Shown: in pieces, positions 47,849 to 56,423 of the stretch
Layout: every line of letters starts with the position of its first letter
Numbering within the stretch: position 1 is the stretch's first letter
Assembly: GCA_045532295.1 (NCBI GenBank)
Contig: JAZSFP010000026.1
Span: 1 to 64,000, forward strand
DNA from: UBA10677 sp045532295
GTDB taxonomy: Bacteria > Bacillota > Clostridia > Christensenellales > Pumilibacteraceae
Direction of reading: 5' to 3'
Length of the DNA stretch: 64,000 nucleotides
The notes under the pieces: model-generated
Databases searched by the model: none
Told to the model about the DNA's origin: nothing
The model's input: only the letters and a program-made list of their open reading frames with translations
Position numbers and translations under genes: made by a program

Positions 47849-48319
47849 AATTATATTCTCCTTTTTTGATTGATTTTTTTATTAGTATATTTAAGACCCG
47901 ATATATTAAACGAGTGAGAAACGAGCAACCCACTGCGCGTGGGGGCGTCTTCTCGCTATCGCTCGCCCGTTGCAAACGGGAGTGTCTTCTCGCTCCGCTC
48001 GGCTATAAACGAGTAAGAAACGAGCAACCCACTGCGCGTGGGGGCGTCTTCTCGCTATCGCTCGGCTATGGATATACCAAAGTTTATAGACGTCGTACAT
48101 AACCGAACGCAAAACGCAAGGTTGACGAAGTATTGCGAAGTTTATCGCTCGGCTTGGTCTATGGGTTAAACGAGCAAGAAACGAGCAACCCACGGCGCGT
48201 GGGGGCGTCTTCTCGCTATCGCTCGGCTATGGATATACCAAAGTTTATAGACGTCGTACATAACCGAACGCAAAACGCAAGGTTGACGAAGTATTGCGAA
48301 GTTTATCGCTCGTTTAAGG
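47849..48319. other. Non-coding gap between ybaB and dnaX, mostly repeats
   Basis: About 470 bases separating two genes that normally sit side by side. Except for the first 60 bases it consists of the repeated blocks at 47908-48312. No gene is supported; the short frames crossing it reflect the repeats. Confidence 0.7.
47908..48312. repeat. Direct repeats: three copies of a 58-bp unit, two extended by an 87-bp unit
   Basis: Unit A copies are 47908-47965, 48007-48064 and 48168-48225; they share AACCCAC-GCGCGTGGGGGCG, a CCCAC/GTGGG hairpin. Unit B copies are 48065-48151 and 48226-48312. A+B repeats with a 161-bp period. Between copies 1 and 2 lies CCCGTTGCAAACGGG, another hairpin. No ORF, no spacer regularity of a CRISPR. 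Confidence 0.9.
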
Positions 48320-49828
48320 TTATTTTTTGATGTTAAGTTTCGCATCCCCCATCATCTTCTTAATTCTCGCAATCTCGCTGTCCATATCGACGCCACCGAT
48401 TTGCTTGTTTACGACGAGCGAATAGGGAGCGCCGTCTACTTCGAGGGCGCGTTTAAGCGCGCTTACCACGTCGTCTGCAGAGACGGAGAGGAAGGAAGAA
48501 GGCTCTACCCAAAGCACGAGTTTATTGTTCTTAACTTCCACTTCTTTAACGCCTTCTAAAAGCGCGAAGGTTCGAGAGGACTCACTTACTCTGCAATAGG
48601 TAAGAATTCTACCCCAAACGCTCCTTGCGTCCATAGGTTTAGTAGACGCTTGCGCTTGGGCGGGCGCGCTCTGAGTTTGAGTGGGCGCAACCGTAACGCC
48701 GTTTGCAAGTTTATTTTCTAATCTCGTTATACGCTCTTCAAGAGCGGAAAGTGAAACGGTAGCGAGTTTTGCGGCGCGAAGAGCGGAACACTCAAGCACG
48801 ATACGGGGGGATAAGGAATAACGGAGTTCGCTATCAACGGACGCGAACACGTTAATAATTTCCATAAGCGTTTCCACCGATACGCTTTCCGCTTGCTCTT
48901 TCATTTCTTTGAGTTCTTCTTCAGTAGCCAAAACTCCACCCTTGTCGGTAGTTTTAAGCACGAGCAAGTCTCTTGCGTACGCGCAAAGGTCCTTTGCGAT
49001 AAGTGGAACGCTTTTGCCTGCTGAACACATTTCGTCTACGGACAGCAAAACTTCGGGAACGGCGCAGTTGGCTATTGCGGTAAACAGTTTTTTAGTGCTT
49101 TCTCTACCGCTTGCTCCAAGCACGCCCACGACGTCTTCGTAAGTGAGCGAGGAGGAAAGGTTCATACAGCGGTCGGCAATAGAGAGCATATCTCTTACCG
49201 AGCCTTCGCCTGCGCGAGCAATAAGTTCAAGCGCGGAGTCCTCTGCTCTAACTCCTTCACGCTCGTACACCGACGCTAAATAGTTTTTGAGCGTTTTTTG
49301 AGGAACTAATCTAAAGTCAAACCTCATACAGCGAGAAAGGACGGTAGCGGGGAGTTTGTGGACTTCGGTCGTAGCAAGCACGAATACCGAGTGCGCGGGC
49401 GGTTCTTCGAGCGTTTTAAGAAGAGCGTTGAACGCGGAAGTAGAAAGCATATGCACCTCGTCGATGATATACACTTTATATTTTCCCGCTACGGGCGGAT
49501 ACTGAACGTTGTCTACGATTTCGCGAACGTCGTCAACGCTATTGTTAGACGCCGCGTCAAGTTCTACGATATCTATATTTCCGCCGAGAAGAGCCTTACA
49601 GGTAGAACAAACACCACAGGGCGAACCGTTTTGGTTGTTCTCGCAGTTAATAGCGCGCGCAAAAATACGAGCGCAAGTGGTCTTGCCCGTTCCTCTACTT
49701 CCCGTAAAAAGATAAGCGTGAGTGATTCTGCCGTTTTTGATTTGGTTAATCAGCGTTCGAGTAATATGCTCTTGCGCGATTACGTCGTCAAAAGTCAATG
49801 GACGATACTTTCTATATAATGCTGCCAC
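48320..49828 (-). CDS. dnaX: DNA polymerase III subunits gamma/tau
   Basis: 502 residues from a GTG at 49828 with AAAGGAG upstream; it gives VAALYRKYRPLTFDDVI, the normal DnaX N-terminus, while the longer frame adds promoter sequence. Walker A GSRGTGKTT, zinc-binding CGVCSTC, DEVHMLS (Walker B), and SRC sensor. Loads the beta clamp. The tau-specific C-terminus is short. A programmed-frameshift slippery site was not seen. Confidence 0.96.
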   Translation of the reverse strand: MAALYRKYRPLTFDDVIAQEHITRTLINQIKNGRITHAYLFTGSRGTGKTTCARIFARAINCENNQNGSPCGVCSTCKALLGGNIDIVELDAASNNSVDDVREIVDNVQYPPVAGKYKVYIIDEVHMLSTSAFNALLKTLEEPPAHSVFVLATTEVHKLPATVLSRCMRFDFRLVPQKTLKNYLASVYEREGVRAEDSALELIARAGEGSVRDMLSIADRCMNLSSSLTYEDVVGVLGASGRESTKKLFTAIANCAVPEVLLSVDEMCSAGKSVPLIAKDLCAYARDLLVLKTTDKGGVLATEEELKEMKEQAESVSVETLMEIINVFASVDSELRYSLSPRIVLECSALRAAKLATVSLSALEERITRLENKLANGVTVAPTQTQSAPAQAQASTKPMDARSVWGRILTYCRVSESSRTFALLEGVKEVEVKNNKLVLWVEPSSFLSVSADDVVSALKRALEVDGAPYSLVVNKQIGGVDMDSEIARIKKMMGDAKLNIKK

Positions 49829-49849
49829 GGTTTTTCTCCTTTCCTTATT

Positions 49850-49878
49850 ATTATACCTTGTTTTGCCTTCTTTGTCAA
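49850..49878 (-). promoter_or_regulatory. Promoter of dnaX
   Basis: Minus-strand TTGACA (49878-49873), 17-nt spacer, TATAAT (49855-49850). Confidence 0.85.
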
Positions 49879-49961
49879 AGAAACGAGGGGGATTTTCCGT
49901 CCTTTTCTTATCGGCAATTTTGCTTTCCAAAAAAATTATTGAAAATTATTCCGTCTTTTTG

Positions 49962-49991
49962 TTGCAAAAGGACGAGAGTTTGGTGTATAAT
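49962..49991 (+). promoter_or_regulatory. Promoter of the double-XRE gene
   Basis: TTGCAA (49962-49967), 18-nt spacer, TATAAT (49986-49991). Confidence 0.7.
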
Positions 49992-50020
49992 GGATATAAG
50001 AGGTTTAATTAATAGGGATT

Positions 50021-50476
50021 ATGAACAGCAGTTTTCACATAAGTTGGGCTATACGAGAATATCTCGATGCGAACGGGCTTAGGTCTTATCACCTTGCCTC
50101 TCTTTCGGGTTGCAACAAAACTGCGCTTAACTCTTGGCTCTACCAACGCCAACTCCCTTCCACCTCCGCGCTAATCCGTCTTGCCGACTATATGAATATT
50201 TCGCTTGACTATATGCTCGGAAGAAGTAAAAATAAATCATTTATCCGTAGTGGTAGCCCCGAAAAGTTTGGTAGAAGATTTTATTCTTTGCCTCTTCCCG
50301 AGGGCGTAACCTACTATAAACTTGCGCAAATCTGCGGAATAGGAACGAGCGCAATGAGTAAATGGAAAGACCTCAAGCGTATGCCCGATATCTGCGTTTT
50401 AGAAAAACTTGCCGATACTTTTGGTTGCTCAGTCGACTTTTTAGTAGGCAGAACGAATATCCCTTATAACGATTAA
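50021..50476 (+). CDS. Tandem XRE helix-turn-helix protein
   Basis: 151 residues containing two HTH_3 domains: residues 5-67 (LRSYHLASLSGCNKTALNSW, ending LDYMLGRS) and about 88-146 (VTYYKLAQICGIGTSAMSKW, ending VDFLVGRT). A single chain with two such domains can bind a tandem or pseudo-palindromic site as a monomer. There is no effector domain. The start ATG at 50021 has no strong SD (AGGGATT). Target unknown. Confidence 0.8.
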   Translation: MNSSFHISWAIREYLDANGLRSYHLASLSGCNKTALNSWLYQRQLPSTSALIRLADYMNISLDYMLGRSKNKSFIRSGSPEKFGRRFYSLPLPEGVTYYKLAQICGIGTSAMSKWKDLKRMPDICVLEKLADTFGCSVDFLVGRTNIPYND

Positions 50477-50508
50477 AACAGCCTTTGATTTTACAAAGGC
50501 TGTTTTCT
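50474..50508. terminator. Bidirectional terminator
   Basis: AAAACAGCCTTTG (50475-50487) and CAAAGGCTGTTTT (50494-50506) form a perfect 13-bp stem. Confidence 0.9.
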
Positions 50509-50542
50509 TTTATATTCCTAAATTCTTTTTCGAGCAAGCGTT

Positions 50543-51202
50543 TTACGCCGTTTCGTTGAACATTTTACGCTTAATCTTCTCAAGCGTTTCTTCTCTGCTT
50601 TCCTCGAAAAACTCGGGCGAGTGAATAATCGTTTTATTCTTTCCTATATAGACGGGCACGAAGGGAATATGCTCGCGGTTGCGCTTGTAAAACATAGCGT
50701 CCACGGTGGAAAAGCCCTTATAGATTTCGCCCTCGCTCTTTTCGTCCTTGCTGGCGTAGTCGATATCGGCGTAGATTACTATGCTGTCGCCCTCTTCAAG
50801 CGCGCGTACGCTTTGCTTAATCGTTTGGATTGACTTAGAAGATTGCTCCTTTCGGTAGACGGGAATACCGCGAGCGGAGTGGACTAAGGCGGTTAATCCC
50901 CTCGCTACGATAGGGGAAACTACCGCGCAGTAGAGTTTACTCTTTTTTAGTCTTATAGAAAAAGTGTATTCTTTGAACTGTTTTTTCGCGCTCTTATAGT
51001 CGGTAAAGATATCCAAAACCCACGGGCGCATCGTCTTTTTTATATCAATAAAGGAACGCGCAACGCCGTTCTCGTCAAGATGACGGCAAACGAAGACGCA
51101 GGGCTTTTGCGGTATTTCTCCCTCAACTTTGCGCTTTTTTGAAAAGAGCCGAGCAAAGAATAGACAGGTTCTAAAGAGCGGACGGTACTTTTTATCTTTC
51201 AT
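50543..51202 (-). CDS. PlsC-like acyltransferase-family protein (tentative)
   Basis: 219 residues from the ATG at 51202 (GGAG upstream), overlapping the end of the glycosyltransferase gene. CVFVCRHLDENGVARSF may replace the NHxxxxD acyltransferase motif, and ARGLTALVHSARGIPVYRKE with SVRALEEGDSIVIYADIDY resembles the PlsC blocks II-III (G-x-I-x-v-x-R; EG). Members acylate lysophospholipids or glycolipids at the inner membrane face. The imperfect first motif leaves activity uncertain. Pairing with a GT2-GtrA protein suggests a glycolipid. Confidence 0.6.
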   Translation of the reverse strand: MKDKKYRPLFRTCLFFARLFSKKRKVEGEIPQKPCVFVCRHLDENGVARSFIDIKKTMRPWVLDIFTDYKSAKKQFKEYTFSIRLKKSKLYCAVVSPIVARGLTALVHSARGIPVYRKEQSSKSIQTIKQSVRALEEGDSIVIYADIDYASKDEKSEGEIYKGFSTVDAMFYKRNREHIPFVPVYIGKNKTIIHSPEFFEESREETLEKIKRKMFNETA

Positions 51203-52283
51203 TTTTCTCCGCCTTCCCAAAAACCCAGACTTGTTGTATTTTATAACTAAACAACGACAAAAGCAGATCTACTACGAGTTTAACGAAAATCTCGCCTCCG
51301 CCAAAAAGATAGGTAAAGAGGAAAACGAACCCGTACGATAAGCCCATTTGAACCAGCCATAGCGCGTAGTATTTTAATACGCTCCCATTACCCGTTTTTC
51401 CCTTAAAGGTAACGAAACGATTAAAAAGAAAGTTTACTACGCTTGATAGCGTTCTTGACGCGACGGTAGATATAAGCAACGATAACGATAGGGGCAAAGC
51501 GTTACCGATAACGATATAGTCGATTAGAAAAAACGCGCCTATATCCACTACGCCGGCAACGAGCGCGGCGGCAATAAAGCGGAGCATACCGCCAAACAGC
51601 GTAGTCGTTACTCGCCACGAATCCGAAAAGGTCTTAAAGTGCGACGAGTGGTTTTTCTCGTAGTGAGTGGTTATGGGCGTTTCGCATAGTTTAATGCCCT
51701 CACTTTTTGCGGTAATTAGCATATTCATTTCGTACTCGAACCGCTCGCCCTTAAGATTTATAAGCCAAGGAATTATATCGTTTGAAAACGCTCTAAGTCC
51801 GCTTTGAGTGTCGCTCAGTTTTACTCCGTAAAGGTAGCGAAACAAAAATGCGTTTATAGTGTTACCAAACTTACTTCTAAAGGGCATAACCTTGCTCTTT
51901 AAGTCGCGCGCGCCCACGCATATAACTTTTTCGTGGTCTTCGTTGAGCGTGTCCGCTACCCTTACGATATCGTCAACTTCGTGCTGACCGTCGCTATCAG
52001 CGGTAACGACGCCCAAATATTTATCCGCAAGGTTTTCTTGGTAATACTCCATAGCGGTCTTAAGCGCTCTGCCTTTTCCTCTGTTTTTTTCGTGAATTAG
52101 CAGATGACAACGCTCGCCTAAGACTTCCTTTATGCGCGCAAAAACAACGGCTCGCTCCTCGCTTGAGCCGTCGTTTACTATAATTAAATCGTTAAACCGC
52201 TCGCCCAAAGTAAGCGCAAGGTCGATAAACTTGTCGCTTGGGTCAAGCGCAGGTATAATAAGTACTGCTTTTCTCTCTTCCAT
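51192..52283 (-). CDS. GT2 glycosyltransferase fused to a GtrA-like membrane domain
   Basis: 363 residues from the ATG at 52283 (GAGGT upstream). The first 220 residues are a GT2 domain: VLIIPALDPSDKF, IIVNDGSS, ADSDGQHE (DxD). The remaining 140 form four membrane helices of the GtrA family (VAGVVDIGAFFLIDYIVIG ... NFLFNRFVTFKG). Such fusions transfer a sugar to undecaprenyl or polyprenyl phosphate and flip or present it for decoration of lipids, teichoic acids or polysaccharides. Confidence 0.9.
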   Translation of the reverse strand: MEERKAVLIIPALDPSDKFIDLALTLGERFNDLIIVNDGSSEERAVVFARIKEVLGERCHLLIHEKNRGKGRALKTAMEYYQENLADKYLGVVTADSDGQHEVDDIVRVADTLNEDHEKVICVGARDLKSKVMPFRSKFGNTINAFLFRYLYGVKLSDTQSGLRAFSNDIIPWLINLKGERFEYEMNMLITAKSEGIKLCETPITTHYEKNHSSHFKTFSDSWRVTTTLFGGMLRFIAAALVAGVVDIGAFFLIDYIVIGNALPLSLSLLISTVASRTLSSVVNFLFNRFVTFKGKTGNGSVLKYYALWLVQMGLSYGFVFLFTYLFGGGEIFVKLVVDLLLSLFSYKIQQVWVFGKAEKNER

Positions 52284-52381
52284 AATTACCTCAATTTTAA
52301 TTATACAATATGTATATGGCAATCTTGAGGCAATAAACGGAAAACTTTTTCACTTTTATTTCACAATCTTGTCGAATTCGT

Positions 52382-52750
52382 TTATATTTTGTTAAAAACC
52401 TTCTTAATCATACTATCAACTTCGCTTTCGCTTACGCCACACTCTCTACAAAACTTAACCGCCTCATAAGCCTCCGTTAAAGCGTCTTGACGGGCGCGAA
52501 GTTTATCCTCTTCTCTATCGCTAACGAAACAGCCCTTGCCTTGCGCGGTTTTAATAAGTCCTTCGCTCTCTAACCTTTCGTAAGTAAGTTTGACCGTTAT
52601 AACGCTAATTTCCAGTTCCCGAGCAAGCGAACGAATAGAGGGAAGACACTCACCCACCTTTAGCGCGCCCGATAAAATGCTCGCTTTTATCTGCTCGTAG
52701 ACTTGAGTAGACAACGGCGTTGCGCTCTTTCTTAGTAAAATTATGCTCAC
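52382..52750 (-). CDS. GntR-family regulator, YtrA subfamily
   Basis: 122 residues: GntR winged HTH (PLSTQVYEQIKASILSGALKVGECLPSIRSLARELEISVITVKLTYERLESEGLI, seen as separate conserved blocks) and a short helical dimerisation tail of YtrA type. It overlaps the membrane subunit gene by 4 nt and ends the operon. YtrA-type repressors control ABC exporters responding to cell-wall antibiotics. Note that the regulator is last, not first, in this operon. Confidence 0.88.
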   Translation of the reverse strand: MSIILLRKSATPLSTQVYEQIKASILSGALKVGECLPSIRSLARELEISVITVKLTYERLESEGLIKTAQGKGCFVSDREEDKLRARQDALTEAYEAVKFCRECGVSESEVDSMIKKVFNKI

Positions 52751-53406
52751 AAATTAACCCTCTCAAACTTTTTTTGCGCTCTCTTATTAGCCCAAACGCT
52801 CAAGAGAATGAACGCTATCGCGCCCACTGCGAACGCTATAACTCTATAAACGATACCCTCGCCGTATCCGTCTAAAAGGGCAAAAAGAGAGGGAACGAAG
52901 TTTACCAAGCACTCAACCGCGCCGTATAAAAGCGTGAACACTATAACGCCTAAAAGCACGGCTTTACCAGACTTATAACCAGTCTTAAAGAACTCGCCGA
53001 GGTATATGAAGTTAAACACGCCGTACCCTAAAAGTACTGTTCCAAAGAGGGTAAAATTGCCGTCAAGCCCTACGATATTGCCGTTTGGCGAAATTAAAAA
53101 TCTTGCTAAAACCGCCCCTACCGCGCCAAAGACGATAAACAGCAGTTCAAAAAGCACGATAAAGGTTGTTTTTGCGCTAACCACCGCTTTTCTCTCTACG
53201 GGGAGGGCGATAGTGTACTCAAGGTCGCGGTTTGCTCTTCTTATGCCGTCAACGGTAAAGATAGCGAGCGCGATATAGCCAAAGCCTACGACGGAGGGGT
53301 ACGAGGGTATAAGCGTCATTGCGCCAAGAAGGGCGAAAAGATAGATCTGCCAAGGCGTTGCAAGGGTAAATTCTCTTTTGACGAGCGAACTAAATTTAGT
53401 TTTCAT
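52747..53406 (-). CDS. ABC-2-type transporter membrane subunit
   Basis: 219 residues from the ATG at 53406 (GGAGG upstream, inside the ATPase gene). Six hydrophobic segments; FGYIALAIFTVDGIRRANRDLEYTIALPVERKAVV is a common ABC-2 loop pattern. With the ATPase it forms an exporter of unknown cargo (antibiotic, peptide or lipid). Confidence 0.8.
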   Translation of the reverse strand: MKTKFSSLVKREFTLATPWQIYLFALLGAMTLIPSYPSVVGFGYIALAIFTVDGIRRANRDLEYTIALPVERKAVVSAKTTFIVLFELLFIVFGAVGAVLARFLISPNGNIVGLDGNFTLFGTVLLGYGVFNFIYLGEFFKTGYKSGKAVLLGVIVFTLLYGAVECLVNFVPSLFALLDGYGEGIVYRVIAFAVGAIAFILLSVWANKRAQKKFERVNL

Positions 53407-54232
53407 TTTTTGCCTCCCTGTTCTTTTTGCTATAATAAACCATAATGTCTTCAAGGTTAGGTCTTTCGCTCTTCAGTTCGCTCTTGCCTTTAATAAGCGC
53501 GGTAAAAGAGTAGTTGTTTTTCTTTACGCCTATTGCGTTTTTGGGAATTTCGTCCTCCGTTTTACCGTGAACGAGCAAATGCGAGGAAAGAACGCTCTCA
53601 ACCGTATCGAAAAGTAGTAATCGCCCTTCGTCTATAAGCAAAATATAATCCGCGCACTTATCTAAATCGCTCGTTATATGCGTCGAATAAATTATGCTCT
53701 TCTCCCCGTCCTCTACTATTTCACGGAAAATATCAAGCACCTCTTCTCTTGCAACGGGGTCAAGTCCGCTCGTCGGCTCGTCGAACACGAACAGTTCAGC
53801 GTCGTGAGAAAGCGCAAGCGTTATGGAAAACTTAACGCGCATACCCGCTGAAAAATCACGAATTTTCTTGTTCCCGTCAAGCGAAAACTTTTTCATATAA
53901 TATTCGTACTTTTCCCAGTCCCAGTTATCGTAAAAGTTAGCCGTCGCCCTCGCTATCTTACTCGCCGTCTCGTACGCGTAATAATCAAAACTGCCCAAAG
54001 AGAGCGATACCCTTCTCTTTATCTCGTCCTCGTTCTTCTCAAGCGTAAACTCGCCCATCTCCACTTTTCCGCCGTCCGCCTTAATTATCCCGAGCATACT
54101 CTTTAGCGTCGTGCTTTTGCCCGCTCCGTTCGCTCCGATAAAGCCCACGATATAACCGCGCGGTACGGAAAAAGTGATACCGTTTAGCGTAAATCCGTCA
54201 TATTTCTTCGTAAGTCCTTCAACTTTAAGCAC
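53396..54232 (-). CDS. ABC transporter ATP-binding protein (YtrB-like)
   Basis: 278 residues: Walker A GANGAGKST, signature DFSAGMRVKFSITLALSHD, Walker B LFVFDEPTSGLDP, H-loop STHIT. The C-terminal 70 residues are the small extension seen in bacitracin-type exporters. It is the first gene of the operon, its leader holding a palindromic operator. Confidence 0.93.
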   Translation of the reverse strand: MLKVEGLTKKYDGFTLNGITFSVPRGYIVGFIGANGAGKSTTLKSMLGIIKADGGKVEMGEFTLEKNEDEIKRRVSLSLGSFDYYAYETASKIARATANFYDNWDWEKYEYYMKKFSLDGNKKIRDFSAGMRVKFSITLALSHDAELFVFDEPTSGLDPVAREEVLDIFREIVEDGEKSIIYSTHITSDLDKCADYILLIDEGRLLLFDTVESVLSSHLLVHGKTEDEIPKNAIGVKKNNYSFTALIKGKSELKSERPNLEDIMVYYSKKNREAKNEN

Positions 54233-54246
54233 TCTTTTTTGCCTCC

Positions 54247-54271
54247 ACTGTGCATATTATATATATACAGT
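54247..54271. promoter_or_regulatory. Palindromic operator of the GntR/ABC operon
   Basis: A 25-bp near-palindrome beginning ACTGTGCATAT and ending ATATATACAGT, nine of twelve base pairs symmetrical, directly after the -10 box. ACTGT/ACAGT ends fit GntR/YtrA-type sites; binding by the 52382-52750 product is inferred. Confidence 0.65.
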
Positions 54272-54297
54272 TTAGCACGCTTTAAGCCGTTTGTCAA
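54269..54297 (-). promoter_or_regulatory. Promoter of the GntR/ABC operon
   Basis: Minus-strand TTGACA (54297-54292), 17-nt spacer, TAAACT (54274-54269). Confidence 0.7.
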
Positions 54298-54308
54298 GCG
54301 TTTTAAGA

Positions 54309-54341
54309 AAAAAATTAAAACGCCCGTTTTTTTGGGCGTTT
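54309..54341 (-). terminator. Terminator of the DegV gene
   Basis: Minus-strand AAACGCCC and GGGCGTTT stem (54340-54333 with 54325-54318), followed by TTAATTTTTTT. Confidence 0.8.
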
Positions 54342-54344
54342 AAC

Positions 54345-55211
54345 TTATTCAAGGGATTGAGTAGCAGTGATAGCGAGCGCGCCGTAACCGATATGGCAGG
54401 CTACGGAAAGAGATAGGGGGAGCATAGTAACTTCGTAACCGTCGAAGGCGTTTTCGATTTCCCTTTTCCAAACTTCCGCCTCTTCGCTATTTCCTGAGTA
54501 CGAGGCGGATATTTTAAGCGAGCCGTCCTCTTTAAAGCGAGCAAGTTTCCCTTCCATATCCTTTCTTATTGCTTTAAGCATAGCGTCGCGAGCGGACTTT
54601 TTACCGCGGACTTTGGTGTAAGCGTCTAACTTTCCACCTTGAATTTGTAGAACCGGTTTAATGTTGAGGAGCGTTCCGATTGTGGCGGCAAGAGGGGTTA
54701 TACGGCCACCCTTTTTAAGATAATAAAGCGTTTCAACGGTTATGTAAATGGAAGAATTTGATTTGTTTTCCTCTAAAATTTCTCTTATCTCTTTTGCTCG
54801 TTTGCCTCGTTTTGCAAGCGAAAGGGCGTCAAGCACGGACTGATATAGCGTTACGGATATACGATGATTATCCACTACTTCCACTTTTCCGTTATAGTCA
54901 AGAGCAAGAGTTTTCGCCGTATCGCAAGAACCGGAAAGTCCCGACGACATAGGAATATAGACGAGTTCGTCGTACTCTTTAAGCACGCTATCCCAAAGGT
55001 CTAAAACGTCCCCGGGCGCAGGCTGAGAAGTCGATATTTGAGCATTATCGGATAGAAAAGCGTAGAACTCTTCTTGCGACATATTGATATCTTCAAAGTA
55101 ATGTTCGCCGTTTACGATAAAAGGCATTGGTAAAACGAAAACGCCCAAGTCTTTACCAAGGCTTTGAGTTATTCCGCTATTGCTATCCGTTACTACGGCG
55201 ACTTTTTTCAT
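54345..55211 (-). CDS. DegV-family fatty-acid-binding protein
   Basis: 288 residues: VAVVTDSNSGI at the N-terminus, TSQPAPGD, IPMSSGLSGSCDTAK and YLKKGGRI, all DegV hallmarks. The family binds a fatty acid in a deep pocket; FakB members hand it to FakA kinase for phospholipid synthesis, but no fakA is nearby. Own promoter at 55276-55304. Confidence 0.93.
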   Translation of the reverse strand: MKKVAVVTDSNSGITQSLGKDLGVFVLPMPFIVNGEHYFEDINMSQEEFYAFLSDNAQISTSQPAPGDVLDLWDSVLKEYDELVYIPMSSGLSGSCDTAKTLALDYNGKVEVVDNHRISVTLYQSVLDALSLAKRGKRAKEIREILEENKSNSSIYITVETLYYLKKGGRITPLAATIGTLLNIKPVLQIQGGKLDAYTKVRGKKSARDAMLKAIRKDMEGKLARFKEDGSLKISASYSGNSEEAEVWKREIENAFDGYEVTMLPLSLSVACHIGYGALAITATQSLE

Positions 55212-55275
55212 ATTTTTGCTCCATTTTTAACCTAAAACGCTCTCCGAGAATTTCTCGCTGTCGTTTTTCGGTATT

Positions 55276-55304
55276 ATTTTAACATACGAAAAGCACGAAA
55301 TCAA
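55276..55304 (-). promoter_or_regulatory. Promoter of the DegV gene
   Basis: Minus-strand TTGATT (55304-55299), 17-nt spacer, TAAAAT (55281-55276). Confidence 0.65.
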
Positions 55305-55362
55305 CTATTTTTATGGGGTTTTGACAATATTCAACAATTATTGAACCTTTTCTGTTTTTCAC

Positions 55363-55393
55363 TTGACAATAACCCCTACTCGTGTGGTATAAT
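55363..55393 (+). promoter_or_regulatory. Promoter of the CFI-box protein gene
   Basis: TTGACA (55363-55368) and TATAAT (55388-55393) with a long 19-nt spacer; TGTGG before the -10 could partly compensate. Confidence 0.65.
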
Positions 55394-55420
55394 GGTTAAA
55401 ACAACCTTGGAGGGATAATT

Positions 55421-56353
55421 ATGGAAAACGATATCACTAAAAACGATAACGCCTTAGGCACTATTGCGCTTGAAAAACTCAAGGCGTATTACGAAAACTT
55501 TTATAATAAATACGCTGCAACCGCGCCCCAAAAGGTTGCGAGCATTAAATACTTTCTTGACTGGCTAAACGGCACTGCAACGGCAGACGATATTATCGTT
55601 AAAAAGACGATAAGCCATCTTCGTAAGGCAACCCTTAACGTTGACGCTAAATACTTTTGGAAAATAGCAACCGACGTTTATTCCAACTACTATCATACTC
55701 AAGGCAACGTGGAGGCTCTTTTTAGCGACGACCAAACCTTTACTTCTTACTTCCACGACGTTTACTTTAGCGAACACGCTAACTCTAAAATTATTCCCGG
55801 AAACATCAACGAAGTTGCTGAAAAAGAGGCGAAAAAAGCGCTTAAAGAACAAGACCCTAAATATATCTTATCCGAAACTCGTATTATAGAATACAACGTT
55901 GAAGACCCCGTTGACAACGAATACTTGCTTTGCACCGTTAATTATCCTCATCCCGTTGCGGATAAGGACGGCGGTAATATCCGTACTTTCCAGTTCATTA
56001 TTTGGAACGACACTTTCTACCTCATCAACGAAAACTTCGGTCCTGCCGACGTAAGCGGTAAGCCCGTTGGCGCAACCGGTGGCTGTTACGTGGCTACCGC
56101 AGTCTACGGCTCTTACGACTGCCCTGAAGTTTGGACACTCCGCCGTTACCGTGACGAAACGCTCGGCTCGACTTGGTACGGTCGCTTGTTTATCCGCCTT
56201 TATTACGCAATCAGCCCCACGCTCGTTAAGTGGTTCGGAAACACTAACTGGTTCAAGAAAATGTGGAAAGGCAAACTTGACAAAATGGTTAAAAACCTTA
56301 ACGACAAGGGCGTAGAAAACACTCCCTACGAGGATAAGGACTGGACGAAATAA
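55421..56353 (+). CDS. CFI-box-CTERM domain protein
   Basis: 310 residues. The first 210 are helical and beta-mixed without a recognised domain. The C-terminus carries the CFI-box pattern: GGCYVATAVYGSYDCPEVWT (Cys near residue 222), LRRYRDETL and FIRLYYAISPTLVKWFG. This box recurs at the end of otherwise unrelated bacterial proteins and is thought to be a short membrane-associating or targeting module; its mechanism is unknown. SD GGAGG; own promoter and terminator. Confidence 0.75.
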   Translation: MENDITKNDNALGTIALEKLKAYYENFYNKYAATAPQKVASIKYFLDWLNGTATADDIIVKKTISHLRKATLNVDAKYFWKIATDVYSNYYHTQGNVEALFSDDQTFTSYFHDVYFSEHANSKIIPGNINEVAEKEAKKALKEQDPKYILSETRIIEYNVEDPVDNEYLLCTVNYPHPVADKDGGNIRTFQFIIWNDTFYLINENFGPADVSGKPVGATGGCYVATAVYGSYDCPEVWTLRRYRDETLGSTWYGRLFIRLYYAISPTLVKWFGNTNWFKKMWKGKLDKMVKNLNDKGVENTPYEDKDWTK

Positions 56354-56377
56354 CCTAAAAACTTAATACCGTATATA

Positions 56378-56418
56378 AAAATTCCCACCTTGGCTTTGCC
56401 AAAGCGGGATTTTTATTT
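56378..56418. terminator. Bidirectional terminator
   Basis: AAAAATTCCC...TTGGC and GCCAA...GGGATTTTT pair with internal mismatches, between converging genes. Confidence 0.7.
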
Positions 56419-56423
56419 TGCTT

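Noticed and set aside
47908..48312. CRISPR array
   Set aside because: Repeat units are 58 and 87 bp, only two or three copies, without regular unique spacers, and no cas genes are nearby.
49330..49828. Search for a DnaX programmed frameshift site and an adjacent SRP RNA gene
   Set aside because: No A-rich slippery heptamer with a following hairpin was found, and the region upstream of dnaX holds only its promoter.
52370..52376. Second 0A box (TGTCGAA) upstream of the GT2-GtrA gene
   Set aside because: No good promoter is placed around it and the 7-mer is expected by chance several times in the window.
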